NCBI GenBank assembly: GCA_025462645.1
Contig: JAOAPB010000101.1
Span: 1 to 64,000 of the forward strand
DNA length: 64,000 nt
From: Edaphobacter sp.
GTDB lineage: Bacteria > Acidobacteriota > Terriglobia > Terriglobales > Acidobacteriaceae
Direction: 5' to 3'
Part shown: piece after piece, positions 42,320 through 51,120 of the stretch
Numbering within the stretch: position 1 is the stretch's first letter
How the letters are laid out: every line of letters begins with the position of its first letter
The notes under the pieces: model-generated
The model's input: only the letters and a program-made list of their open reading frames with translations
Database searches by the model: none
Told to the model about the DNA's origin: nothing
Translations under genes and position numbers: made by a program

Positions 42320-42354
42320 GGCTGGAGCGTTTCTTTCAATCTTTTTTGGGCCTT

Positions 42355-42655
42355 GGTACCCCTCCCCCTCCCCCCTCAGGGGGTATTTTGGACGTAAGTT
42401 GATGAGGGTCAATGGGTTGCGGTGTACTCTCTTCTCTAAAATACAGATTCTAAATAGGTTGCGTCCAAAATATAGATAATAAAAGGGTTATGGGTGCTAA
42501 AAGAAAATCCCCGGCTTCTGGCCGGGGTTCTTTCGATTCTGTATTAAGTATAACCAGTTGGGGGAAACTAGTCTGCCAAAGCTATGACGTTTGTTTTCAT
42601 TGAGTTGAATGGTTTAAGGGCTTGACAAGAGTTTTGGGGTTGGCGGGGGAGAGGA
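42355..42655 (+). repeat. Unidentified ~300 bp intergenic repeat, copy 2
   Basis: The blocks in order are a C-rich tract (42358-42377), GGTATTTTGGACGTAAG (42381-42397), an AT-rich middle with CTAAAATACA and CCAAAATATA motifs, a CCCCGGC/GCCGGGG hairpin (42509-42527), GGGGAAACTA (42561-42570) and TTGACAAG (42622-42629). It begins 36 bases upstream of the ECF42 promoter candidate, in opposite orientation to copy 1, so both C-rich edges face the operon. Confidence 0.75.
42504..42534. terminator. Hairpin inside repeat copy 2
   Basis: CCCCGGC (42509-42515) and GCCGGGG (42521-42527) pair perfectly around a five-base loop. TTCTTTC follows on the plus strand and ATTTTCTTTT on the minus strand, giving better termination leftward, toward the ECF42 operon promoter. 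Confidence 0.6.
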
Positions 42656-42947
42656 GCTACTCGGGTCGCTGCGCTCCCCGTGTCAAATGCGGGGGTTCTT
42701 CCCCTTCGACTATGCTCAGGGTCAGAATGACGGCTAAAACAACGGCAACGGCAAAAGCAACGGTGTGGCCGGGAGAGGTATGAGTTGAGAAGCGGGTTTC
42801 TCCACTGCGCGTCTCACGATGAGACTGTGAGCCGCTTCGGTCGAAATGACGGTTTTGTAGGGTGGTTCGAGAGAACAGGCAACAGCAAGAGCAAGAGCGC
42901 TACCTGCGGCGAAGGATGACAACTAAAAAGAAGAGAGAGTGTGTGTG
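42656..42947 (+). other. Intergenic DNA with short dispersed repeats, related to 51121-51341
   Basis: No gene is seen. The stretch holds CTCAGGGTCAGAATGACG (42714-42731), a CTTCGGTCGAAATGACG piece (42835-42851) that recurs at 51201-51217, and GGCGAAGGATGACAACTAA (42908-42926) that recurs with one change at 51293. The region downstream of repeat copy 2 is thus related to that downstream of copy 3, so the homologous block is longer than the core repeat. Confidence 0.6.
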
Positions 42948-43376
42948 CTAGGCGGCGGTGACGGGGACTACGCCGTAACGGGTCATGACGGCGCCGATCT
43001 CGGCGAGGTCGGGTGGTCCGCTGACGTTCATGACTGCGGCGAGCTCCTGGAAGTACTCAGGGCCGACGAGCCCAGGGGTGAGGATGCACATGATGCGAGC
43101 GGTGGATTGGTGGGTGTTGGAGAAGGCGTGTACGACTCCGCGCGGGATGAAGAGTTGCTCGCCAGGATGAACCCTGATCCGTTTGCCGTCGACGGTCCAG
43201 GTGGTGATGCCGTCCATACCTATGATGCTCTCGTCGTACTCGCGGTGGAGGTGCGGGAGGACGAGATGAACCTGAGGGGGGATGGTCATCTCGAAGAGAT
43301 CGAGGCTGCCCTGGGTCTCGTGGCGACTTTGGAGGAAGGAGACACTGATGTCGCCGAGACGGATGAGTTCGTGCAT
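42948..43376 (-). CDS. Cupin-domain protein
   Basis: AGGAG nine bases before ATG 43376 sets the start, giving 142 residues. A single cupin barrel is visible: motif 1 VLPHLHREYDESIIGMDG (about 43-60), with the two His and Glu metal ligands, and motif 2 PGEQLFIPRGVVHAFSN (about 74-90). The ligand set HxH-E-H is complete, so a metal is expected. Stand-alone cupins of this size are usually dioxygenases, isomerases or sugar-binding sensors; none can be chosen here. It lies 69 bases after the start of mfd's downstream end on the same strand, so it may be transcribed upstream of nothing else. Confidence 0.75.
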   Translation of the reverse strand: MHELIRLGDISVSFLQSRHETQGSLDLFEMTIPPQVHLVLPHLHREYDESIIGMDGITTWTVDGKRIRVHPGEQLFIPRGVVHAFSNTHQSTARIMCILTPGLVGPEYFQELAAVMNVSGPPDLAEIGAVMTRYGVVPVTAA

Positions 43377-43445
43377 GTTATCCCTCTCCTGTAAACATGA
43401 TAGCGAGTCTTGGAACGGAAGAGCCAACTATTGATAGAGATTACG

Positions 43446-46400
43446 TTACCCATTTGGGGGATGTTGCGGGGCGAGAGAGTCAAGCAGGGCGCGGGTCTCG
43501 GAGAGAACGTCTTCAGCTTTGGCGCTGGGAAGAGGCCAGCGCAGCGTGCCCTGAGGGGTGAACTGGACTCCTCGTTTGACGTTGCGGCTGACCAGCTTCA
43601 TGAGAGTGCCGGGATCGATCTTGGCGTGGGCGAGTTTCGCAGGATCCGCATTTACGTCAGCGAATTTGATGTGGAGCATCTCGACGAAGATTTTGGTTTT
43701 GCCCTGTTCGACCTGGGTGCGCTTGCGGTCGAGTTGGGATATGCCGAGCTGCTCGCACTGGAGACGGATCTCGCCAGCGGCGAGGAGGTTGAGGACGGTC
43801 TCGGGTGGGGTTCCGTAGCGATCCTGTAGCTCGGCGCGGACGTCGGCGAGGGTGGCGTAGTCTTCAGCTCCGGCGATGCGCTTGTACATGCGGAGGCGCT
43901 GGTTCTCTTCGGGGATGTAGTCGCTGTCGATGCGGACGGAGATGCCGAGGTTGATGACGGTGTTGGCGTAGGCGGGCTTGTCCTCTTCGCCCTTCATCTT
44001 GCGGACTGCCTCCTCGAGCATGGAGGTGTACATCTCGAAGCCTATGGCTTCAATGTGGCCGGACTGTTCGCCTCCGAGCATGTTGCCGGCTCCGCGGAGC
44101 TCGAGGTCGAGGGCGGCGATCTTGAAGCCTGCGCCGAGGTCGGAGAACTCCTTGAGGGCGGCCAGGCGGCGGCGGGAGATCTCGGTGAGCTCCTTCTCGG
44201 GCGGGATGAGGAGGTAGGAGTAGGCGCGGCGGTTGCTGCGGCCTACTCGGCCCCTTAGTTGATAGAGCTCGCTGAGGCCGTGGCGGTCGGCGCGGTTGAT
44301 GATGATGGTGTTGGCGAGGGGGATGTCGAGGCCGTTTTCGATGATGCTGGTGGCGACGAGGACATCGTACTCGTGGTTCATGAAGGCGAGCATGACGCGC
44401 TCGAGCTCGGCCTCGGGGAGCTGGCCGTGGCCGATGACGATGCGAGCCTGGGGGACGAGCTCGCGGATCTTGGCGGCGAGCTCGTAGATGGTCTCGACGC
44501 GGTTGTGGACGAAGTAGGTCTGGCCGCCGCGCTCGAGCTCCATCTCGATGGCGGTGCGGACGAGCTTCTCGTCGAACTTGGCGACGATGGTCTGGATGGC
44601 CATGCGGTCTTTGGGGGGCGTCTCGATGACGGACATGTCGCGCAGGCCAATGAGGGACATGTGCAGGGTGCGGGGGATCGGAGTGGCCGACATGGCCAGC
44701 ACGTCGATGGCGGCGCGCATCTGCTTGAGACGCTCTTTGTGGCGGACGCCGAAGCGCTGCTCTTCGTCGACTACAAGGAGGCCGAGGTCCTGGAACTTGA
44801 GGTCCTTCGAGAGGACGCGGTGCGTGCCGATGAGGATATCGACCTTGCCTGCCTCGACTTTTTCAAGGATGATCTTCTGCTCCTTCGGGGTGCGGAAGCG
44901 GGAGATCATCTCGATGTTGACGGGGAAGTTGGCGAAGCGGCGCTTGAAGGACTCGTAGTGCTGGAAGCTGAGGACCGTTGTGGGGGTGAGGACGGCTACT
45001 TGCTTCGAGTCCTGCACGGCCTTGAAGGCGGCGCGCATGGCGACTTCCGTTTTGCCGTAGCCGACGTCGCCGCAGAGGAGGCGGTCCATGGGCTGGGTGG
45101 ACTCCATGTCGCGCTTGATATCGGCGATGGCGGAGAGCTGGTCGTCGGTCTCGTTGAAGTCGAAGGCGTCTTCGAACTCGCGCTGCATGTTGGTATCGGG
45201 CGAGAAGGGCGTGCCGGTGACGGAGTGGCGCTGGGCGTAGAGCTTGAGGAGCTCGCCGGCCATGTCGGCCATGGCCTTTTTGACGCGGGCCTTGGTCTTC
45301 TGCCAGCCCTGGGTGCCGAGGCGGTTGAGCTGCGGGGCGGGGCCGGTGTCGGTGGAGCGGTACTTCTGGATGAGATCGAGGCGGGTGAGGGGGACGTAGA
45401 GCTTGGCTTCGTCGGCGAACTCGAGGATCATGAGCTCCAACGGAGGGGCGTCGGGCTCTTCGATGACACGGAGGCCGCAGTACTGGGCGATGCCGTGTTC
45501 TACGTGGACGACGTAGTCGCCTACGGCGAGGTCGCGGAAGTCGGAGATGAAGGCGGCGGTTTTGGATTTGCTGCGGCGCGTGGGACGGGTGGTGACGTCG
45601 GCGTCATCGATGAGATCCTGTGCGCCGAAGATGACGACCTGATGGGCGGTGGCTCGGCCCTCGGAGTCGCGGAGGTCGAGGATCTGGACCCCGGCGGGGA
45701 TGGTGGTCTTGACGATGACGGGAGTGCGGAGGTCTCCGCTAAGGTAGCTGGACTCGGAGTAGACGGTGGAGGAGCCGTGCTGGTCGGTGCGGGAGCCGAG
45801 GCGGTAGGGGACGTGGTACTCCTGCAAGAGGCCGGCGAGACGTTCGACTTCGCCCTGATTCGGCGCGGTGAGGAGGATGCGGGCGTCCTGCTTCATGAGG
45901 GCGTTGAGGGCGTCGATCAACGCGGGGATAGAGCCGTGGAAGCGCTGGGTGGGGCGGGTGGCGAAGTCTACTTCGGAGAGGTCGCTGCGATCTGCGTCGA
46001 GGACGTCGACTGCGCCGAGCTGGTCGAGGTCGCAGCCGGTGTAGCGGCGGAGACGGTCTTCGAGGTCCCAGGGGGAGAGGTAGATATCCTCGGGGCGGAC
46101 GAGGTTGCCGATGCCGGAGCGGTCGTGGCGCTGCTCGACCTTGTTCCACCAGCGCTCGCCCTGGTTTTTGACCATGGCGGGCTCTTCGATGAAGACGCGA
46201 GGATTGGGGCCGGAGGCGGAGAGGAGATCGAGGAGGGAGAGGCTGGCACCGGCTACAGGGGCGAAGAACTCCCAGCCGGGGAAGACGGTGGCTTCGCCGG
46301 TGCGAGTGGCGACGTGTGTCTGGAGTTCGGCTGGGGTCTCGCCGCCTTCGAGCTCGGCCGCGGCTGCGCTGCCTGCGCGAGTGAGCCGGGCGTTGATGGC

Positions 46401-47144
46401 GGTGAGGAGCTTTTCTGTGACCGGGGTTTCGGTGAGGGGGAGGAGGAGGGCGTCGTCGAGGGGTGAGGAGGAGCGCTGGGTCTCGGGATCGAACTTGCGG
46501 ATGGACTCGATCTCGTCGCCGAAGAAGTCGATGCGGACGGGGCGGTCGATCTCGGGGGAGTAGACATCGATGATGCCGCCGCGGATGGTGACCTGGCCGG
46601 GCATCTCGACGACGTCGACCTTCGTATAACCAACCGACAGGAGGTGCTCGACGAGCATGTCGGGCATGTACTCTTCGCCGACCTTGAGATGCAGGGCCAG
46701 GGCCGAGTAGTAGTCGCGGGGGAAGAGCTTCATGCAGGCGGCTTCGACGGGGGCGATGACGAGGCGCGCGGAGCCGGTGGCTATCTTCCAGAGAGTGGCG
46801 GCGCGGGTCTCCTGGATCTCGGGGTGGGGCGAGAGGTTTTCGAAGGGGAGGACATCATGGGCGGGGAGGCGGAGGACGGTATCGGCGGCGAGGGCTGCGG
46901 TGAGCTCGCAGGCGGAGACTACGGCAGCGTGAAGGGTCTCGGCGGCCTTGTTGTCAGAGACGATGATGAGGCAGGGGGCATTGGCGGCGCGGACGAAGAA
47001 CGGAAGATAGAGGGCGCGAGCCGTGGCGGTGAGGCCAGAGACACGTCTGCGCCCCGTGCCTCCGCTGAGATGGCGGCGTACACGCTCGAAGGCTTCAGAG
47101 TGTTCGAGGTCCGCGAGGAGCTCGCGGACGAAGGGTAAGACCAT
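43446..47144 (-). CDS. mfd: Transcription-repair coupling factor Mfd
   Basis: The 1232-residue protein is slightly longer than E. coli Mfd (1148). The N-terminal UvrB-like part has LRLPAHDVLPFENLSPHPEI (about 90-110) and GGIIDVYSPEIDRPVRIDFF. The RNA polymerase-interacting domain follows (VGDYVVHVEHGIAQYCGLRV near 540-560). The helicase motor carries Walker A LLCGDVGYGKTEVAMRAA near 690 and the DEEQ box VVDEEQRFGV near 793, then GLDIPLANTIIINRADRHG and QLRGRVGRSNRRAYSYLL. The C-terminal TRCF domain is at about 1080-1200. Mfd removes stalled RNA polymerase at lesions and recruits UvrA. A 735-codon antisense frame here is a composition artefact. No neighbouring gene is functionally linked. Confidence 0.95.
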   Translation of the reverse strand: MVLPFVRELLADLEHSEAFERVRRHLSGGTGRRRVSGLTATARALYLPFFVRAANAPCLIIVSDNKAAETLHAAVVSACELTAALAADTVLRLPAHDVLPFENLSPHPEIQETRAATLWKIATGSARLVIAPVEAACMKLFPRDYYSALALHLKVGEEYMPDMLVEHLLSVGYTKVDVVEMPGQVTIRGGIIDVYSPEIDRPVRIDFFGDEIESIRKFDPETQRSSSPLDDALLLPLTETPVTEKLLTAINARLTRAGSAAAAELEGGETPAELQTHVATRTGEATVFPGWEFFAPVAGASLSLLDLLSASGPNPRVFIEEPAMVKNQGERWWNKVEQRHDRSGIGNLVRPEDIYLSPWDLEDRLRRYTGCDLDQLGAVDVLDADRSDLSEVDFATRPTQRFHGSIPALIDALNALMKQDARILLTAPNQGEVERLAGLLQEYHVPYRLGSRTDQHGSSTVYSESSYLSGDLRTPVIVKTTIPAGVQILDLRDSEGRATAHQVVIFGAQDLIDDADVTTRPTRRSKSKTAAFISDFRDLAVGDYVVHVEHGIAQYCGLRVIEEPDAPPLELMILEFADEAKLYVPLTRLDLIQKYRSTDTGPAPQLNRLGTQGWQKTKARVKKAMADMAGELLKLYAQRHSVTGTPFSPDTNMQREFEDAFDFNETDDQLSAIADIKRDMESTQPMDRLLCGDVGYGKTEVAMRAAFKAVQDSKQVAVLTPTTVLSFQHYESFKRRFANFPVNIEMISRFRTPKEQKIILEKVEAGKVDILIGTHRVLSKDLKFQDLGLLVVDEEQRFGVRHKERLKQMRAAIDVLAMSATPIPRTLHMSLIGLRDMSVIETPPKDRMAIQTIVAKFDEKLVRTAIEMELERGGQTYFVHNRVETIYELAAKIRELVPQARIVIGHGQLPEAELERVMLAFMNHEYDVLVATSIIENGLDIPLANTIIINRADRHGLSELYQLRGRVGRSNRRAYSYLLIPPEKELTEISRRRLAALKEFSDLGAGFKIAALDLELRGAGNMLGGEQSGHIEAIGFEMYTSMLEEAVRKMKGEEDKPAYANTVINLGISVRIDSDYIPEENQRLRMYKRIAGAEDYATLADVRAELQDRYGTPPETVLNLLAAGEIRLQCEQLGISQLDRKRTQVEQGKTKIFVEMLHIKFADVNADPAKLAHAKIDPGTLMKLVSRNVKRGVQFTPQGTLRWPLPSAKAEDVLSETRALLDSLAPQHPPNG

Positions 47145-47291
47145 GCTGAGTCGATTCTAGTGGAAGCGGCGTGCCAGTACTGCTTCATTTGGAGTAATAT
47201 CTGGCCCCGCAGGGAAATATAACCTGCGCTGCTGCCCGATTTTAAGGGGTATGGTACAACGTCGGACGGCATGTCTCGCTGGAGGTTAACT

Positions 47292-48287
47292 ATGAGCATG
47301 TTTAGAAGACGGACTTTTTTCGCGCTTCTGGCAGTTCTGCTTCCTGTGCTGTCGGGATGCACTCGACACAGAAAAGGTGAGCACTATTACCTGATTGCCA
47401 CCAACACCAGTCTTCCTTATTGGAAGACGGCCGCTGCTGGGTTTGAGAAGGCGGCGATTGAATATGGCGTCACCGCGGAGACGCGGGGGCCAGCGGGGTT
47501 CGATCCCCAGGCGGAGGTGGAGGAGTTTCGGACAGTAGTGGCGCGAAAGCCTGCCGGGATATTGGTCTCGGTAGCGAGTTCGAAGTTGATGGCACCGGAG
47601 ATCGATGCCGCGCTTGCTGCGGGGATCCCGGTGATCACGATGGACTCGGACGCGCCGGAGAGCAAACGGTTGTACTTTATCGGGACGGATAACCTGAAGG
47701 CGGGACAGCTGGGTGGCCACCGCGTCGCTGCACAGTTGAACGGCAAGGGGAATGTTGTGTTCATCACCAATCCAGGGCAACCGAATCTGGATGAACGTCT
47801 GAAGGGATATAAAGACGTGTTTTCTGCGTACCCGGGGATCAAGGTGGTGGATGTCTTCGACATGAGAGGGGACTCCGGATCGGCAATGGATAAGGCGACT
47901 GAGTACCTTACCAGAACAGGGGCCAACAAGGTGGATGCGATTGTGTGCCTGGAGTCCGCATCGGGTAAGGATGTGGGTGAGGTGCTCAAGCGGACCAATA
48001 CGAAGGACCGGCTGTTGGTGACCATGGACGTGGCGGTTGGGACTTTGTTGCTGGTGAAGGACGGGGTAATCGATTCGACGATTTCGCAAAGGCCCTACAC
48101 TATGGGTTTTCTTGGCTTGAAGGCTCTGGATGACGTTCGTCACTATCCGGTGAAACCGCTGTCGGCAGACTATGGGATGGATCCATTTGCTCCGTTCCCT
48201 GCAACTATCGACACGGGGGTATCGCTCGTCGATAAGAGCAATGTGGACCCACTTCTGGAGCGGGTCCGGACTGTAGAACTTCAGTAG
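47292..48287 (+). CDS. Lipoprotein sugar-binding-type substrate-binding protein (RbsB/XylF-like), lone
   Basis: GGAGG six bases before ATG 47292 sets the start, giving 331 residues with a lipobox (LPVLSGC) ending a signal peptide, so it is membrane-anchored. The type I periplasmic-binding fold is clear: YYLIATNTSLPYWKTAAAGF (about 33-52), FRTVVARKPAGILVSVASS, AAGIPVITMDSDAP and GTDNLKAGQLGGHRVAAQL, the last being the RbsB-type signature. It should bind a sugar or inositol-like ligand. No ABC permease, ATPase or sensor kinase lies nearby, so it may serve a distant transporter or a chemosensory role. It is divergent from mfd. Confidence 0.85.
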   Translation: MSMFRRRTFFALLAVLLPVLSGCTRHRKGEHYYLIATNTSLPYWKTAAAGFEKAAIEYGVTAETRGPAGFDPQAEVEEFRTVVARKPAGILVSVASSKLMAPEIDAALAAGIPVITMDSDAPESKRLYFIGTDNLKAGQLGGHRVAAQLNGKGNVVFITNPGQPNLDERLKGYKDVFSAYPGIKVVDVFDMRGDSGSAMDKATEYLTRTGANKVDAIVCLESASGKDVGEVLKRTNTKDRLLVTMDVAVGTLLLVKDGVIDSTISQRPYTMGFLGLKALDDVRHYPVKPLSADYGMDPFAPFPATIDTGVSLVDKSNVDPLLERVRTVELQ

Positions 48288-48336
48288 GACCTCTTGTCAA
48301 CCCGGTGGCGGAGGGTCGCAGTAGACGTTTGCCAAT

Positions 48337-49242
48337 TTAGGGTTTCATCTCTTCAAGCTTGGGTTCCTCCTTTATCAGGGGAGCGATGGCTTCGGCATCG
48401 GCATCGCCGCCATAGATGACCTGGCCGTATTCGAGGAGGGTGACCATGCCGACGCCGCCGCAGATGTTGCCGGCGACGGCAGGGAAGAACCAGTTGGGGA
48501 AGGCAATCCATGGGGCGCGGCCGGTGAGGATGGCGGTGAAGACCTCTCCGCTGGCGGCGATGCAGTGGGCGAAGTTGCCGAGGCCGACAACGAAGGCCAG
48601 TAGCCAGATGATCATGACGGAACCCGTTATCGAATGCGATCCGGAGACGAGCCATGCGACCGTGGCGATAATCCAGCCACCCATGACACCGCTCCAGAAG
48701 ATCGTGGTTGCGGGATGGTGCGCGGCCTCGAGGCCGAGCTGCGCCAGCGATTGCACAACGTCAGGATGAAGCGCGGTGGTGAGGCTGGCGAGTGCGGCGA
48801 AGGCGAGAGCTCCGAGGACGTTGGCGGGAAGGACGACGGCCCAGAGGCGCAGGGTCTTCCAGAAGTGGTTCTTTTCCGCGAGGACGAGGGCTACGGGATA
48901 GAGGGTGTTCTCGGTGAAGAGCTGGGAGCGGCCCAGGATGACGACGATGAAGCCGAGAGGGTAGAAGATCTTGGCGATGAACTGGACCGCTCCTGAGGGA
49001 GGGGCTCCGGGCATCGTGAGCATGGAGAGAGCGATGGCGGTGCCGAGAGCGGAGAGGCCCATGAAGATACCGCCGGCGAGGCCGGAGATGGCGAGGGAGA
49101 TGCTGGAGCGGGCCAGCTCCTGGCGGGCGTTGTTGGCGACCTGCTCGTAGATGTCCTGGGCGCTGGGGCGCTCGAGATGCTTCTGGGCGTTCTGGGGTGG
49201 AGATGGTGAGGGGGCGGTGCGTCGACGGAAGATGGGGCGCAT
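48337..49242 (-). CDS. Formate/nitrite transporter (FNT) family channel
   Basis: From ATG 49242 the product is 301 residues; the frame extends to 49386 without a conserved start. Six membrane segments can be read: ISLAISGLAGGIFMGLSALG (about 48-67), IFYPLGFIVVILGRSQLFTE (about 88-107), LWAVVLPANVLGALAFAAL, TIFWSGVMGGWIIATVAWLV, SVMIIWLLAFVVGLGNFAH and WFFPAVAGNICGGVGMVTLLE. GLGNFAHCIAASGEVF and PAVAGNICGG are characteristic FNT stretches, the first containing the pore histidine. The N-terminal 45 residues are cytosolic and charged. Formate, nitrite or hydrosulfide cannot be told apart from sequence. It is a single gene. Confidence 0.85.
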   Translation of the reverse strand: MRPIFRRRTAPSPSPPQNAQKHLERPSAQDIYEQVANNARQELARSSISLAISGLAGGIFMGLSALGTAIALSMLTMPGAPPSGAVQFIAKIFYPLGFIVVILGRSQLFTENTLYPVALVLAEKNHFWKTLRLWAVVLPANVLGALAFAALASLTTALHPDVVQSLAQLGLEAAHHPATTIFWSGVMGGWIIATVAWLVSGSHSITGSVMIIWLLAFVVGLGNFAHCIAASGEVFTAILTGRAPWIAFPNWFFPAVAGNICGGVGMVTLLEYGQVIYGGDADAEAIAPLIKEEPKLEEMKP

Positions 49243-49345
49243 GAAGGTTTGTCCTTGGTTTCCTATTAGCCTGGTTGTTCTGGTTCTGCATGTTGAGATG
49301 CAAGAGAGGGCTGCGGGCGGAACGCTTGTTAGAATCAAGTTGATT

Positions 49346-50824
49346 ATGTCCACTGCTACTGCGCTTTCGCCCGAGATTCTCGCCAAGTACCAGCCTGTGA
49401 TCGGGCTGGAGGTTCATGTTCAGCTGCTGACGGAGACGAAGGCTTTCTGTGGCTGCATCAATCGATATGGCGGCGAGCCGAATACGCACGTCTGTCCGAC
49501 ATGTCTTGGTCTTCCCGGCGCTCTGCCGGTGCTGAACCGGAAGGCTGTGGAGTTCGCGGTGCTCGCGGCGAAGGCGATCCACTGCGAGATTCGGGAGACG
49601 AGCATCTTCGCGCGGAAGAACTACTTCTATCCGGACTCTCCGAAGGGCTATCAGATATCTCAGTTCGACAAGCCGATTGCGGAGAACGGATGGATCGATG
49701 TGCCGGATGCGAGTGGAGCGTCGAAGCGGATTGGCGTTACTCGACTGCATATGGAAGAGGATGCGGGCAAGAGTGTGCATGACGGATTTGCGGACTCGGT
49801 TTCGAGGACTTACATCGACCTGAACCGTTGCGGAACTCCGCTGGTGGAGATCGTGAGCGAGCCTGATCTGCGGACTGCGGATGAGGTGTTCGAGTACCTG
49901 ACGAAGCTGAAGGAGATTCTGCTTTATACGGGTGTCAGCGACTGCAACATGGAAGAGGGTTCGCTGCGCTGCGATGCGAACGTCAGCGTGATGCTGAAGG
50001 GCGCGAAGGAGTTTGGCACGAAGGCTGAGGTCAAGAACGTCAACAGCTTTCGGTATATTCGCGCTGCGGTTGAATACGAGATTGAACGGCAGATTGGCGT
50101 GATCGAAGACGGTGGCCGGGTGGTGCAGGAGTCTCGGCTGTGGAACAACGCCGAGGGGCGGACGTATTCGATGCGCTCAAAGGAGCAGGCGCATGACTAC
50201 CGGTACTTCCCGGAGCCGGATCTTCCACCGCTGGTCGTCGGCGCGGCGTGGCAGGCGGAGATCCTGAGGGAGCTGCCGGAGCTGCCGGAGGCGCGGCGTG
50301 CGCGGATGATCGCGGAGTATGAGATCTCGGATCAGGATGCAGCGACGCTGACGGCGACGCGGGCGTTCGCGGACAAGTTCGAGGTGGCGGCGAAGAGGGC
50401 GAAGAGTCCGAAGCGGGTTGCGGCGTTGCTGACGAGCGAGTTGACGATGCGGCTGCGGCTGGCTGGACTGGAGCTGGAGCAGTCTCCGGTGAGCATGGAT
50501 GGGGTCGTGATGGCTGCGGACCTGGCGGAGTCGGGCGAGCTATCGAGCAAGATGCTGAAGCAGTTGCTGGATAGCTGCTTTGAGAAGAACGAGGACTTCC
50601 CCGTGGTGTACGAGCGGGAGAAGCCGCAGCAGATATCGGATACCGGTGCGATCGAGGCGATGATCGACGAGGTGATCGCGGCGAATCCGAAGCAGGTGGA
50701 GCAGTATCGCGGCGGCAAGAAGACGGTTTCGGCCTTCTTCGTGGGGCAGGTGATGCGGCTGTCGAAGGGACAGGCGAATCCCGCTTTGTTGAATGAGCTG
50801 GTGGTGAAGAAGCTGGATGCCTGA
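49346..50824 (+). CDS. gatB: Asp-tRNA(Asn)/Glu-tRNA(Gln) amidotransferase subunit B
   Basis: From ATG 49346 the product is 492 residues, the normal GatB length. It opens YQPVIGLEVHVQL, then carries the zinc-site cysteines CGC (30s) and CPTCLGLPGALPVLN near 50-64, with EFAVLAAKAIHC and FYPDSPKGYQISQ. The C-terminal YqeY-like domain (about 345-492) ends GQVMRLSKGQANPALLNELV, which binds tRNA. With GatA and GatC it converts misacylated Glu-tRNA(Gln) and Asp-tRNA(Asn) to the correct amide. GatA and GatC genes are not in the window. Repeat copy 3 begins directly at its stop codon. Confidence 0.95.
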   Translation: MSTATALSPEILAKYQPVIGLEVHVQLLTETKAFCGCINRYGGEPNTHVCPTCLGLPGALPVLNRKAVEFAVLAAKAIHCEIRETSIFARKNYFYPDSPKGYQISQFDKPIAENGWIDVPDASGASKRIGVTRLHMEEDAGKSVHDGFADSVSRTYIDLNRCGTPLVEIVSEPDLRTADEVFEYLTKLKEILLYTGVSDCNMEEGSLRCDANVSVMLKGAKEFGTKAEVKNVNSFRYIRAAVEYEIERQIGVIEDGGRVVQESRLWNNAEGRTYSMRSKEQAHDYRYFPEPDLPPLVVGAAWQAEILRELPELPEARRARMIAEYEISDQDAATLTATRAFADKFEVAAKRAKSPKRVAALLTSELTMRLRLAGLELEQSPVSMDGVVMAADLAESGELSSKMLKQLLDSCFEKNEDFPVVYEREKPQQISDTGAIEAMIDEVIAANPKQVEQYRGGKKTVSAFFVGQVMRLSKGQANPALLNELVVKKLDA

Positions 50825-51120
50825 GGGGTACCCCCTCCTCCCTTGCTTTGGCGTAAAGTCGTTTGATTCAGTGTTTTGTAAAGGCTTGGGTCTGCAAAGT
50901 CGTGCAGGTAAAGGGGTTGTGCCCAAAGCCCTGCAGGGAAAAGAGTTATCTGGTCTCCTCGTGTTTAAAGTGAAAGAGCCCCGGTTTATGGCCGGGGCTC
51001 TTTTTTGATTCTGTTTTAAGTGTAGTGGATTGGGTGGAACTAATCGGCAATGTGTATTGGCTTTATTTTCATTGGGTTGGGTGGTTTTTGGATTTGACAA
51101 GTGTTTCGGGCGGGGGAGGA
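50825..51120 (+). repeat. Unidentified ~300 bp intergenic repeat, copy 3
   Basis: The block order matches copies 1 and 2: C-rich tract (TACCCCCTCCTCCC), TTTGGCGTAAAGTC, an AT-rich middle with GTAAAG and GCAAAGTC motifs at short intervals (50850-50945), a GC hairpin (50976-51000), GGAACTAATCGGCA (51036-51049) and TTGACAAG (51094-51101). It starts at the gatB stop codon in the same orientation as copy 2. Confidence 0.75.
50973..51006 (+). terminator. Strong intrinsic terminator inside repeat copy 3
   Basis: GAGCCCCGG (50976-50984) and CCGGGGCTC (50992-51000) form a 9-bp stem, extended by AAA/TTT, followed by TTTTTT on the plus strand. It lies about 150 bases after the gatB stop and is the hairpin block of the repeat. 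Confidence 0.85.

Noticed and set aside
44259..46466. 735-codon frame antisense to mfd
   Set aside because: Acidic, repetitive product with no domain; caused by the strong codon bias of mfd on the other strand.
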